Source of the DNA: JBFXEO01 sp050180015
Lineage (GTDB): Bacteria; Bacteroidota; Bacteroidia; Bacteroidales; Tenuifilaceae
NCBI GenBank assembly: GCA_050180015.1
Contig: JBFXEO010000033.1
Span: 1 to 18,109 of the forward strand
Length of the DNA: 18,109 nt
Direction: 5' to 3'
This document shows positions 1 to 7,115 of the stretch, piece after piece. The position numbers and the translations under genes are program-made. Every line of letters starts with the position of its first letter. The first letter of the stretch is position 1. The notes under the pieces were generated by a model that ran no database searches, was not told the DNA's origin, and worked only from the letters and a program-made list of their open reading frames with translations.

Positions 1-835
1 TACGAATATTATCCGTGCTTACATAGGCTGTTTTTACGGGTTTTTTACCAATGAGCTCTTTGGTATTGATAATTAAAAGGTCTTCCTCGAAGCTTTTAAG
101 CTGATGGATAACCTTGCCGTTGCAATCAAGCACCATAGAGCCACCATCGAATAACAGCTCGGTATTTCCGCCAACCTGATTTACATAAATTACGGGTAAG
201 CCGTAGCGAGCAACATTGCCCCGGAATACCTCTAACCTTCGTTCTTCGCTGTTGTAGCTGAATGGCGATGCGGCAATGTTTATTATCAGCTCGGGCTTTA
301 AGGCCGATAACTTCTCCATGGGAGCGATGCGGTAAAGTGTTTCACGGCCAAAAGATGAAGTAATTGGCTGATCGTCCCAGAGATCCTCGCAAATAGTTAT
401 CGCAACGCGTGTCCCATTAATTAAGCTGATGGAAAATTGATCGGTGTTGGGTTCAAAATACCGGTACTCATCGAATATATCATAATCGGGCAAAAGCGAT
501 TTGTGGTGAATGCTGGCTATTGTACCATTGGAGAGTACGAAGGCCGAGTTAAAGAGCATTTTTCCCTTGGGATTGGGATTTACGCTTGGTACCCCTACAA
601 TTGCACTGATTCCGTGGCAATGCCCGGCAATGATACTGATTGCCTCGGTACACTTTTTTATAAAGTCTTCCCGTTCCAGGAGGTCGTGAGGAGGATACCC
701 GCAAACAGCCAGCTCTGAAAAAACAACTAAATCGACTCCGGATAGTTTTGCCGTTGCGATTGTTTCAATCATTTTGGCTGTGTTTTGCTCAAAATGATTT
801 ACCGTGTAGTTTAGCTGGGCAAGGGCAATTTTCAT
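1..835 (-). CDS. nadE: Glutamine-dependent NAD+ synthetase, N-terminal glutaminase half (partial at window edge)
   Basis: My translation of the minus strand gives an open frame that starts MKIALAQLNY at 835 and runs off the left edge after 278 codons. It is a carbon-nitrogen hydrolase (nitrilase-fold) domain with the catalytic triad visible: Glu41 in FSELAVCGYPP, Lys112 in HHKSLLPDY and Cys149 in TICEDLW. The GYPPxDLL stretch and IINIAASPF are typical of the amidotransferase domain of glutamine-dependent NadE. That domain frees ammonia from glutamine, which the C-terminal synthetase domain uses to amidate nicotinate adenine dinucleotide to NAD+. The synthetase half would lie beyond base 1, so a lone nitrilase-family amidase cannot be strictly excluded. 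The start lies 13 bases after the stop of the outer-membrane protein gene, which suggests cotranscription. No Shine-Dalgarno sequence is seen. Confidence 0.88.
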   Translation of the reverse strand, partial: MKIALAQLNYTVNHFEQNTAKMIETIATAKLSGVDLVVFSELAVCGYPPHDLLEREDFIKKCTEAISIIAGHCHGISAIVGVPSVNPNPKGKMLFNSAFVLSNGTIASIHHKSLLPDYDIFDEYRYFEPNTDQFSISLINGTRVAITICEDLWDDQPITSSFGRETLYRIAPMEKLSALKPELIINIAASPFSYNSEERRLEVFRGNVARYGLPVIYVNQVGGNTELLFDGGSMVLDCNGKVIHQLKSFEEDLLIINTKELIGKKPVKTAYVSTDNIR

Positions 836-848
836 TTAAATTTTCGGG

Positions 849-1511
849 TTAGAAAACTACACCAATTCTCAGCGATAGGCTTCGTGGGGTTATTGTACCC
901 TTTCCTAAATCGAGATATTCAGTTAAACCACCGGTAAAGGTTAACCCCAGCTGTAGGGCACTTTCTTCACCCAGCGAGTATTCTACTCCTGCGCCGATGA
1001 AGTACGACAAGTAGGCCCACTTAAAGTTATCGGTGGCAGTTTCTCTGTCAACATCGTTGCTGCCATCCCAGGCAAAGCCCTTAAGCTTTATATTATTTCT
1101 TAATCCAAGATTGCCATAAAAGGTTAAGTAGCCAATCTGATTTGTCCGGAACTTCAATCCAATTGGAATTGATAGGTATTGTGCTTTTAGCTTTACCGTG
1201 TTACCTGCCTTTACTATATAGCTGCTGTCGCTGGTCTCCAACTTTATATCTTCAGAAAATCTGATCTTTCCCCCCACATTATTTAATGAAAGACCCGATG
1301 AAACAGCGTAACGGTCAGCAAAATATTTGTCGGCGTTAAACCCTATATTGAAGCTAACAACCGATCCGTTGGGATCAGATTTTTTTGTATCGGAGTTAAA
1401 CCAGGATAGCTGGGGATCTACATATATTCCAAAGCTGTACTGTGCCCTTGTTTGGTTAGATAATGCCAGAAGAATACAGGTTACAATGGCAATGCTGGAT
1501 TTTGATTTCAT
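849..1511 (-). CDS. Outer-membrane beta-barrel protein (PorT/OmpW-like size)
   Basis: This is a 220-residue protein. Its N-terminus is a classical signal peptide (MKSKSSIAIVTCILLALSNQTRA, probably cut before QYSFG). The mature part has alternating hydrophobic/polar strands, Gly- and Tyr-rich turns (SFNIGFNADKYF, LTFYGNLGLRNN, LSYFIGAGVEYSLG) and a final strand SLSLRIGVVF that ends in an aromatic residue, the usual signature of a BAM-inserted barrel. The size and pattern fit the Bacteroidota 'outer membrane beta-barrel protein' family (8-10 strands). No enzymatic motif is present, and the specific role is unknown. GAAGG lies just upstream of the ATG, and a perfect TACCTTTG -7 box lies about 70 bases upstream on the same strand. 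nadE follows closely and may share the transcript. Confidence 0.8.
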   Translation of the reverse strand: MKSKSSIAIVTCILLALSNQTRAQYSFGIYVDPQLSWFNSDTKKSDPNGSVVSFNIGFNADKYFADRYAVSSGLSLNNVGGKIRFSEDIKLETSDSSYIVKAGNTVKLKAQYLSIPIGLKFRTNQIGYLTFYGNLGLRNNIKLKGFAWDGSNDVDRETATDNFKWAYLSYFIGAGVEYSLGEESALQLGLTFTGGLTEYLDLGKGTITPRSLSLRIGVVF

Positions 1512-1579
1512 ACCTTCTATATTTTAAATTTGACTGTTCTTCTTTACCATATTATTTGCTCTTGTTGAGCAAACAGTTA

Positions 1580-1587
1580 CAAAGGTA
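1580..1587 (-). promoter_or_regulatory. Bacteroidota -7 box (TACCTTTG) for the outer-membrane protein gene
   Basis: Read on the minus strand, this is an exact match to TAnnTTTG. It sits about 70 bases before the ATG at 1511. No TTG is seen at the expected -33 distance. The box is centred in a short dyad (GTTAC, 4 bases, GTAAC; 1576-1589). Confidence 0.5.
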
Positions 1588-1669
1588 ACCAATTTTATTT
1601 TACGGTGTGGTGTTGAATGCTATTAGTTGATGTGTTATTTAATGCAACACTATGACGACAATTATTACG

Positions 1670-1677
1670 TAAATTTG
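1670..1677 (+). promoter_or_regulatory. -7 box (TAAATTTG) in front of ispE
   Basis: This is an exact TAnnTTTG match. Transcription would begin near 1683, about 36 bases before the ATG at 1720. That places the upstream in-frame ATGs (1627, 1630, 1642) outside the transcript and supports the 1720 start. No clear TTG is seen at -33. Confidence 0.45.
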
Positions 1678-1719
1678 AACGTTACTTTTTCATGGTTTAT
1701 ACTGCAAAATTTGGCTAAT

Positions 1720-2541
1720 ATGATTGTATTTCCCAATGCAAAAATCAATGTGGGCTTAAATATTGCTGCCCGGCGTAGCGATGGATTTCACGAAATTTCC
1801 ACGCTGTTTTACCCTGTTAAGGAGCTATGCGATATCCTTGAAGTTGCAATAATCGAAAATCAAACGCGGCCATTAGTGTTTACTCAAAGTGGTAGTGCTG
1901 TAGATTGTGATTTGGAGAGTAACCTGTGCGTAAAGGCGTACCACTTGTTCAATGGCAGGGTTCCGCTACCTCCGGTAGCCATGCATCTGCATAAAATTAT
2001 TCCAGCTGGTGCCGGGCTTGGGGGGGGGTCTTCCGACGCGGCCTTTACGCTAAAAGTATTGAATAGCTTATTGGAAAACCCGCTAACCGATAGGCAATTG
2101 GTAGAATTTGCGGCTGAACTGGGAAGCGATTGCCCTTTTTTTATTGTCAATTCGCCATGTATCGGAAAGGGGCGTGGCGAAGCACTAAAACCGGTGGCCG
2201 TTGATTTATCGGGGTTCCATCTTTTACTGGTAAACCCTAAAATTTATGTTAACACGGGCAAGGCATACTCGCTATCCGCTCCCAGCCCATGGGAAACCGA
2301 CATTGAAATACTGCTAGGCCAGAGCATTGACACATGGAGGAACAGTATTTTCAACGATTTTGAAAGGGTTGTTTTTGAGTTGCATCCCTCTGTCGGGAAC
2401 ATTAAGCATCAGATGTATCGCCTTGGTGCCGTTTATGCGGCCTTATCGGGGAGTGGGTCAACCGTTTATGGAATTTTTAACTCTATACCGAATTATGAGC
2501 CAGAGTTTGAGAATTATTTTGTAAAGTTGGTGCAGCTGTAG
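1720..2541 (+). CDS. ispE: 4-diphosphocytidyl-2-C-methyl-D-erythritol kinase
   Basis: This GHMP-family kinase phosphorylates CDP-methylerythritol with ATP in the methylerythritol phosphate route to isoprenoids, in the cytoplasm. From the chosen start the product has 273 residues, near the family norm. It begins MIVFPNAKINVGLNI, which carries the conserved PNAKIN lysine (Lys8). The ATP loop PAGAGLGGGSSDAA is at residues 95-108, GSDCPFF follows near 140 with the conserved Asp, and the third GHMP motif LSGSGSTVYGIF lies near the C-terminus. The frame is open back to 1627, but that 31-residue extension (MMCYLMQHYDDN...) has no counterpart in the family and precedes the -7 box at 1670, so I use 1720. 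It is a single-gene unit, divergent from the outer-membrane protein gene, and ends at the hairpin at 2558. Confidence 0.93.
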   Translation: MIVFPNAKINVGLNIAARRSDGFHEISTLFYPVKELCDILEVAIIENQTRPLVFTQSGSAVDCDLESNLCVKAYHLFNGRVPLPPVAMHLHKIIPAGAGLGGGSSDAAFTLKVLNSLLENPLTDRQLVEFAAELGSDCPFFIVNSPCIGKGRGEALKPVAVDLSGFHLLLVNPKIYVNTGKAYSLSAPSPWETDIEILLGQSIDTWRNSIFNDFERVVFELHPSVGNIKHQMYRLGAVYAALSGSGSTVYGIFNSIPNYEPEFENYFVKLVQL

Positions 2542-2550
2542 GAAGTTGCA

Positions 2551-2579
2551 TAAATAAAAAGGAGGCAAATGCCTCCTTT
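2551..2579. terminator. Shared hairpin terminator between convergent ispE and the biotin carrier gene
   Basis: A perfect 9-bp stem (AAAGGAGGC at 2558-2566, GCCTCCTTT at 2571-2579) encloses the loop AAAT. On the minus strand the stem is followed by TTTTTATTTA, a good U-tract. On the plus strand only TTT follows. It therefore probably ends the carboxylase operon efficiently and ispE less so. Confidence 0.75.
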
Positions 2580-2599
2580 CGTATATTGATGTTTTGCGG

Positions 2600-2833
2600 T
2601 TATTCCAGTGTAACCATTACAAAACCTTTGCAAACTTTATCGCCGGGGGCTACCGATACTTCTTTAACTACGGCGTTAAGCGGTGCGGTAATTCTGTTGT
2701 GCATTTTCATTGCATCCAGAATCACCAGTATATCGCCCTGCTTTACCTGCTGGCCGGCCTTCACCTTAACATCAACAATTGTTCCGGGGATAAAAGCGGT
2801 CAGCTGTTTATTGTCGAGTTTATTCAATGCCAT
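2600..2833 (-). CDS. Biotin carboxyl carrier protein (short, biotinyl domain only)
   Basis: This 77-residue protein is almost only a biotinyl/lipoyl domain: IPGTIVDVKVKAGQQVKQGD, then the biotinylation site DAMKMHN with acceptor Lys43, then ITAPLNAVVKEVSVAPGDKV and a closing VMVTLE. It would carry CO2 on biotin between a biotin carboxylase and the carboxyltransferase encoded 62 bases upstream. Carrier subunits of Bacteroidota acyl-CoA carboxylase or methylmalonyl-CoA decarboxylase often have a Pro/Ala-rich N-terminal arm that brings them to about 140 residues. Here only about 10 residues precede the domain. The motif starts with Asp rather than the usual Glu of EAMKM. It is the last gene of the unit and ends just before the hairpin at 2558. 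Confidence 0.88.
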   Translation of the reverse strand: MALNKLDNKQLTAFIPGTIVDVKVKAGQQVKQGDILVILDAMKMHNRITAPLNAVVKEVSVAPGDKVCKGFVMVTLE

Positions 2834-2895
2834 ATTGCTATTAGGTTTTTAAAGATTTGTTTGTTTTTATTTTCTCTACGATTTGCCGTTCAGGT

Positions 2896-4440
2896 TTAGA
2901 ATGGGGGAATTCCATGTTTCTTAAAGGGCCGATCTGCAACCTTGGTACTCGAAACCTCTAGGGCATGAAGGAGAAGTTTGCGGGTTTCCTCGGGCTCAAT
3001 TACTGTATCGATATAGCCCTTAGCCGCAGCCACGTAGGGGTTTGCAAACTTTTCCTTATACTCCTCCACTTTTTGGTGGCGCACCTCCTCCGGATTTTCC
3101 GCTTCGGTAATTTCTTTACGGAAGATAATGTTGGCTGCGCCGTCTGGTCCCATCACGGCTATTTCGGCGCCAGGCCATGCAAAAACAAAATCGGCGCGGA
3201 GGTGCCGTGAACTCATGGCAATGTACCCTCCGCCGTAAGCTTTACGGAGTATTACGGTCATTTTAGGAACGGTGGCTTCGCTGTATGCGTAAAGCAACTT
3301 GGCCCCATGCCGGATAACTCCGGCGTGTTCCTGATCTATGCCCGGGAGGTATCCCGGAAGGTCAACCAGCGTACATAGCGGAATGTTAAATGCGTCGCAG
3401 TACCGTATAAAGCGGGCCGCTTTATCGGAGCTGTCAACGTCGAGTACACCGGCCATAACCATAGGTTGATTTGCTACAAACCCTACGGTTTCACCGTTCA
3501 ATCGGCCAAACCCAATAATAATATTTGCAGCCCACATCTCCTGAATTTCAAAAAAATCGGAATCATCAACAATTGCTCTAATTACATTTCGTACATCGTA
3601 GGGCTGCCGTGGGTCACCCGGTACAATTTCGTTAATGTTGAATGTCGATTTTGGATTTTTCGATTCAAACTTGCGGGCCTTGCGGGTGTTGTTCCAGGGA
3701 ATAAACGTGATGAGTTTTTTTATTTGCTCAAAGCATTCAAACTCACTCTCGGAGTAAAAGTGGGCATTGCCAGTTATTTGGGCGTGAACCTTTGCTCCAC
3801 CCAAATCTTCCTGCGAAATTTCTTCGCCAAGAACAGATTTTATGACTTCGGGGCCGGTGATAAACATTTTGGAGATCTTGTCCACCACAAAAACAAAGTC
3901 AGTAAGCGCAGGTGAGTAAACTGCACCGCCGGCGCATGGGCCAAGTATTACTGATATTTGCGGTATAATACCACTCGATAGGGTGTTTCTCCAGAAAATT
4001 TCACCGTAGCCGGCCAGGGAGTTAACCCCTTCCTGAATTCGGGCACCACCGGAGTCGTTAATTCCAATCAATGGAATTCTCATGCGGAGTGCATAGTCCA
4101 TGATTTTGGTAATTTTACGGGCATGCATCGATCCCAGCGAACCGCCGGCAACGGTAAAATCCTGGGCAAATATTGCTACCGGAGCACCGTAAATGGTACC
4201 AGTACCAATAATTACCCCATCGCCATGTAATGTTTTTCCGTCCATCCCAAAATCACGGGCATCGTGCTCGACAAACATGTCGTACTCGTTGAACGAGTCC
4301 TCGTCGAGTAGCGCAATTATTCGTTCCCGGGCAGTTAGTTTACCCATAGCCATTTGTTTTGCAACGGCTTGTTCTCCTCCACCCTGGAGAACCTCTTCCT
4401 TGCGCTTCTTGAGTTCTTCAATTTTGTTTTTTAAAGGCAT
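2896..4440 (-). CDS. Biotin-dependent acyl-CoA carboxyltransferase (methylmalonyl-CoA decarboxylase alpha / propionyl-CoA carboxylase beta type)
   Basis: The product has 514 residues and the full two-lobe crotonase-like carboxyltransferase fold. In the N-lobe are GKLTARERI (33-41), INDSGGARIQEG (127-138) and the oxyanion segment GPCAGGAVYS (167-176). In the C-lobe are LVDLPGYLPG (358-367), AYGGGYIAM (401-409) and AWPGAEIAVMGPDGAANIIFRKEI. It moves CO2 between biotin on the neighbouring carrier and an acyl-CoA, probably propionyl-/methylmalonyl-CoA in succinate-propionate metabolism. The position known to tune acyl specificity in actinobacterial PccB (Asp in GGAYDVM) is Ile407 here. As I recall the families, this is closer to decarboxylase alpha subunits and transcarboxylase 12S than to PccB, so I lean to MmdA. 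No biotin carboxylase, OadG/OadB subunit or methylmalonyl-CoA epimerase is in the window. Confidence 0.9.
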   Translation of the reverse strand: MPLKNKIEELKKRKEEVLQGGGEQAVAKQMAMGKLTARERIIALLDEDSFNEYDMFVEHDARDFGMDGKTLHGDGVIIGTGTIYGAPVAIFAQDFTVAGGSLGSMHARKITKIMDYALRMRIPLIGINDSGGARIQEGVNSLAGYGEIFWRNTLSSGIIPQISVILGPCAGGAVYSPALTDFVFVVDKISKMFITGPEVIKSVLGEEISQEDLGGAKVHAQITGNAHFYSESEFECFEQIKKLITFIPWNNTRKARKFESKNPKSTFNINEIVPGDPRQPYDVRNVIRAIVDDSDFFEIQEMWAANIIIGFGRLNGETVGFVANQPMVMAGVLDVDSSDKAARFIRYCDAFNIPLCTLVDLPGYLPGIDQEHAGVIRHGAKLLYAYSEATVPKMTVILRKAYGGGYIAMSSRHLRADFVFAWPGAEIAVMGPDGAANIIFRKEITEAENPEEVRHQKVEEYKEKFANPYVAAAKGYIDTVIEPEETRKLLLHALEVSSTKVADRPFKKHGIPPF

Positions 4441-4475
4441 AGGTTTGTTGGTTAGTTAGTAATGTAAAGGGCCAC

Positions 4476-4502
4476 CAAAAAGAATTGTAGAATTTAATGC
4501 AA
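4476..4502 (-). promoter_or_regulatory. Candidate promoter for the carboxyltransferase operon
   Basis: On the minus strand, TTG (4500-4502) is followed after 16 bases by TCTTTTTG (4476-4483), 7 of 8 matches to TAnnTTTG. The spacing is shorter than the usual 19-20. It lies between the upstream terminator and the ATG at 4440, where a promoter is needed. Confidence 0.28.
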
Positions 4503-4520
4503 CGTTACGAAAACATTGCC

Positions 4521-4561
4521 AAAAATAAAAACCCCTGGGATATTTTTAGTATTCCCAGGGG
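4521..4561 (-). terminator. Rho-independent terminator after the tgt-permease unit
   Basis: A 9-bp GC-rich stem (CCCCTGGGA at 4532-4540, TCCCAGGGG at 4553-4561) encloses a 12-base loop. On the minus strand it is followed directly by TTTTTATTTTT. It lies 56 bases after the permease stop and separates that unit from the carboxylase operon. Confidence 0.85.
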
Positions 4562-4616
4562 GTAATGCTCATTATATCAACTTGGTATAAATAAAACAGC
4601 TGTTTTGCTTGTTTCG

Positions 4617-5693
4617 TTATTTCGGAGCAATTCGGTAAAGCCCAATGGCAACAAAGGTGAAAATAAAGTTTGGAAGCCAAACGGACAGAAGCGGGCTTAG
4701 GTACCCGCCAACTGCAAACATGGTGGAAAATCGCATGAATAGTATATATGTAAAGCTGATGGCGAGCCCCAGCCCAATATGTAGTCCAATGCCCCCACGG
4801 ATTTTTTTCGATGATAGGGATACTCCAATTAGTGTTAATATAAAGGTAGAAAACGGGTAGGCAAACCGGCTGTACTTTTCTATGAGCAATGATTCTATGG
4901 TATCGGCCCCCTGCAATTTTTGTTCATCGATAAATCTGTTTAGCTGAAACATATTCATGGTTTCCACTACATTTAACCTACGGTTAAAATCTTTCGGGGT
5001 AATGTATATGGATGTATCGATGTTTTCACCATGAATGATTTTCTCCCCGGTTGGCAGGTAGTCGCGGATATAGTATTTTTTTGCAGTCCATTTTTGCTTG
5101 GTGGAATCCCACTGGGCGTAATCGGAGAATAGCTTTGATTTTAGTTCCCCATCTTCAAATTTTTCGATCGAGAAGTTGTAGGCAATTTTACTGTAAGTGT
5201 TGTATGAACGCATGAAAACAAATAATCCCGGACGAACCTGCCTGTGGATATTCCGTTCGGAACTTTCGTAAGGTTTTTTTATGTATTTGTTTTCAAAGTC
5301 TATTCTAACCGCGTTTGCCGGCGGAATAATAAAGCTGTTCAGAACAAATGAGAATACGGCAATTATTGTTGCCGAAACAAAGTAGGGGTACATCATCCTT
5401 TTAAAACTCACCCCGCTGCTGAGAATGGCTATAATTTCGGTATTGTAAGCCATTTTGGAGGTGAAAAATATCACCGCGATAAATATAAACAGCGAGCTAA
5501 AAAGATTGGCAAAGTATGGAATGAAGTTTAAGTAATAGCGGAAGATTATATCTCCCAGAGGAGCCCCCTTCTCCATGAAATCGTCTAGTTTCTCGGAGAT
5601 GTCGAAAATTACGGCAATGCCTACAATTAGTAGAATTGCATAAAAGTAAGTGCCAATGAACTTACGAATAATATAGCGGTCGAGAATTTTCAT
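4617..5693 (-). CDS. LptF/LptG (YjgP/YjgQ) family permease
   Basis: This 358-residue inner-membrane protein belongs to the LptF/LptG family, whose members form the transmembrane part of the ABC transporter that extracts lipopolysaccharide for transport to the outer membrane. The N-terminus is typical (MKILDRYIIRKFIGTYFYAILLIVGIAV). Membrane segments are near residues 12-32, 50-78 and 100-120. A periplasmic beta-rich domain follows (about 130-260, with WTAKKYYIRDYLPTGEKI and YITPKDFNRRLNVVETMN). Three C-terminal helices end in LYRIAPK. I cannot tell LptF from LptG because Bacteroidota copies are divergent. It follows tgt after 33 bases and is probably cotranscribed with it, a pairing common in this phylum. 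A strong terminator lies downstream. Confidence 0.9.
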   Translation of the reverse strand: MKILDRYIIRKFIGTYFYAILLIVGIAVIFDISEKLDDFMEKGAPLGDIIFRYYLNFIPYFANLFSSLFIFIAVIFFTSKMAYNTEIIAILSSGVSFKRMMYPYFVSATIIAVFSFVLNSFIIPPANAVRIDFENKYIKKPYESSERNIHRQVRPGLFVFMRSYNTYSKIAYNFSIEKFEDGELKSKLFSDYAQWDSTKQKWTAKKYYIRDYLPTGEKIIHGENIDTSIYITPKDFNRRLNVVETMNMFQLNRFIDEQKLQGADTIESLLIEKYSRFAYPFSTFILTLIGVSLSSKKIRGGIGLHIGLGLAISFTYILFMRFSTMFAVGGYLSPLLSVWLPNFIFTFVAIGLYRIAPK

Positions 5694-5726
5694 TTGTTAC
5701 GTATAGAGTGCCAAGATACTCAATTT

Positions 5727-6857
5727 TTATAAACGCTGCGAAAACTTTTTTACTGCTTGATTTTTCCATGATGTAAAATCGCCGGCCAGGATATGTTTTC
5801 TTGCCTCACGGACTAACCAAAGGTAAAACCCCAGGTTATGAATGCTTGCCAGCTGGGGGCCAAGCATTTCGCCGGCAATAAACATGTGCCTTAGGTATGA
5901 TTTTGTGTACCGCAAATCTACGTAGGTTGTTCCCAGTGGGTCAATGGGCGAAAAATCGTTTTTCCATTTTACGTTCCGTAGGTTGATGATTCCCTCAGAT
6001 GTAAACAGCATTCCATTTCGGCCATTACGGGTTGGCATCACGCAATCGAACATGTCAATGCCAAGCGCAACGGCTTCCAGGATATTTTCAGGAGTTCCAA
6101 CGCCCATAAGGTATCTGGGTTTGTCCGCTGGAAGTATTGCATTCACCACAGCTATCATTTGGTACATTACCTCGGCGGGTTCGCCAACCGACAATCCCCC
6201 AATTGCATAGCCATCGCGGTTATACGATGCTACGTTTTCGGCTGCTCGTTTGCGCAAATCGTCATACACGCAGCCCTGCACAATTGGCATTAAGGTTTGG
6301 CTGTAGCCATACTTTGGCTCGGTTGAATCGAACCGACCTACGCAACGTTTCAGCCATTGCTCGGTTAAGTCGAGCGATTTACGGGCATAGTCGTACTCGG
6401 CATCGCCGGGGGGGCATTCGTCAAAGGCCATTACAATATCAGCACCAATAATCCGCTGAATATCCATTACCCCTTCGGGTGAAAAAAAGTGCGGTGATCC
6501 GTCGATATGTGAACGGAACGAGGCCCCCGTTGCTGTTAACTTTCGGTTATCGGCTAAAGAAAAAACCTGATAACCTCCACTATCGGTAAGGATTGGACGA
6601 TTCCACGTGGTAAATTTATGAAGGCCTCCGGCTTGCTCCAAAACATCCAACCCTGGGCGAAGGTATAAATGGTAAGTATTTCCAAGTATAATTTGAGCAT
6701 TAATATCGTTTTCCAACTCCCTATGTGAAACGCCTTTAACGCTTCCAACTGTACCAACAGGCATAAAAATTGGTGTTTCGATAGCTCCATGATCGGTGGT
6801 TACAACCCCCGCGCGCGCTGCTGAATGGCTATCGGTTTTATGTAGCTTAAAATACAT
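5727..6857 (-). CDS. tgt: Queuine/preQ1 tRNA-guanine transglycosylase (TGT), without the canonical zinc cysteines
   Basis: It exchanges guanine-34 of GUN-anticodon tRNAs for a 7-deazaguanine base. The product has 376 residues. Visible motifs are TPIFMPVGTVGSVKG (28-42), the base-binding and acid Asp in TDSGGYQVFS (91-100), FDECPPG (145-151), GGLSVGEP (220-227), MGVGTPENI (251-259) and the nucleophile region DMFDCVMPTRNGRNG (268-282). In most bacterial TGTs a CxCxxC set follows the INLRN..NDF..ID segment and binds Zn2+ with a later His. Here the matching stretch, residues 307-320, reads PLGTTYVDLRYTKS with no cysteine, while His340 in ASIHNLGFYLWLV is kept. I recall the same replacement in other Bacteroidota TGTs, so I read the enzyme as functional. 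A -7 box lies 19 bases upstream of the ATG. Confidence 0.94.
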   Translation of the reverse strand: MYFKLHKTDSHSAARAGVVTTDHGAIETPIFMPVGTVGSVKGVSHRELENDINAQIILGNTYHLYLRPGLDVLEQAGGLHKFTTWNRPILTDSGGYQVFSLADNRKLTATGASFRSHIDGSPHFFSPEGVMDIQRIIGADIVMAFDECPPGDAEYDYARKSLDLTEQWLKRCVGRFDSTEPKYGYSQTLMPIVQGCVYDDLRKRAAENVASYNRDGYAIGGLSVGEPAEVMYQMIAVVNAILPADKPRYLMGVGTPENILEAVALGIDMFDCVMPTRNGRNGMLFTSEGIINLRNVKWKNDFSPIDPLGTTYVDLRYTKSYLRHMFIAGEMLGPQLASIHNLGFYLWLVREARKHILAGDFTSWKNQAVKKFSQRL

Positions 6858-6875
6858 TCATTTTAAATTTCGGCG

Positions 6876-6883
6876 CAAATATA
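6876..6883 (-). promoter_or_regulatory. -7 box (TATATTTG) for the tgt-permease unit
   Basis: Read on the minus strand, this is an exact TAnnTTTG match 19 bases before the ATG at 6857. It predicts a leader of about a dozen bases. No TTG is visible at -33. The rest of the 6858-7115 gap is AT-rich and holds a weaker plus-strand candidate, TAACTTTC at 6964-6971, that could serve the glycosyltransferase unit. Confidence 0.5.
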
Positions 6884-7115
6884 ATGTAAAAATACCTTGT
6901 GTTGTAGCTGTAATTTTAAAAAGGGATTTAACAGTAACAAAAGATGGTACGATTCATATTTAGTAACTTTCGTGAGAATTTTGTACCAATTTTTATTTCT
7001 TGGCCGTTCCGCCATATTCTTTTTGTAAACCCAAAAATGTTTAATAACATTGCTTCTGGTTTTTAAGTTTTTTGTTGTGGAGGAAATAATCAGAAATTCA
7101 AAGCCTTACGAGATC

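Noticed and set aside
437..718. 93-codon plus-strand frame antisense to nadE
   Set aside because: The minus strand carries the intact nitrilase-domain triad over the same bases, so this is a shadow frame.
1627..1719. N-terminal extension of ispE giving a 304-residue protein
   Set aside because: The extra 31 residues do not fit the GHMP family N-terminus, and an exact -7 box lies inside this stretch. The start at 1720 gives the normal IspE beginning.
3466..3915. 149-codon plus-strand open frame inside the carboxyltransferase gene
   Set aside because: It is antisense to a highly conserved gene and has a low-complexity, non-protein-like translation. Same for the other long frames antisense to or out of frame with tgt, mqnE, rluD and DUF134.
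7050..7115. TTG or GTG starts for the glycosyltransferase
   Set aside because: An ATG at 7116 opens the first membrane helix directly. The rare start codons would add an unremarkable leader. Not excluded, only less likely.
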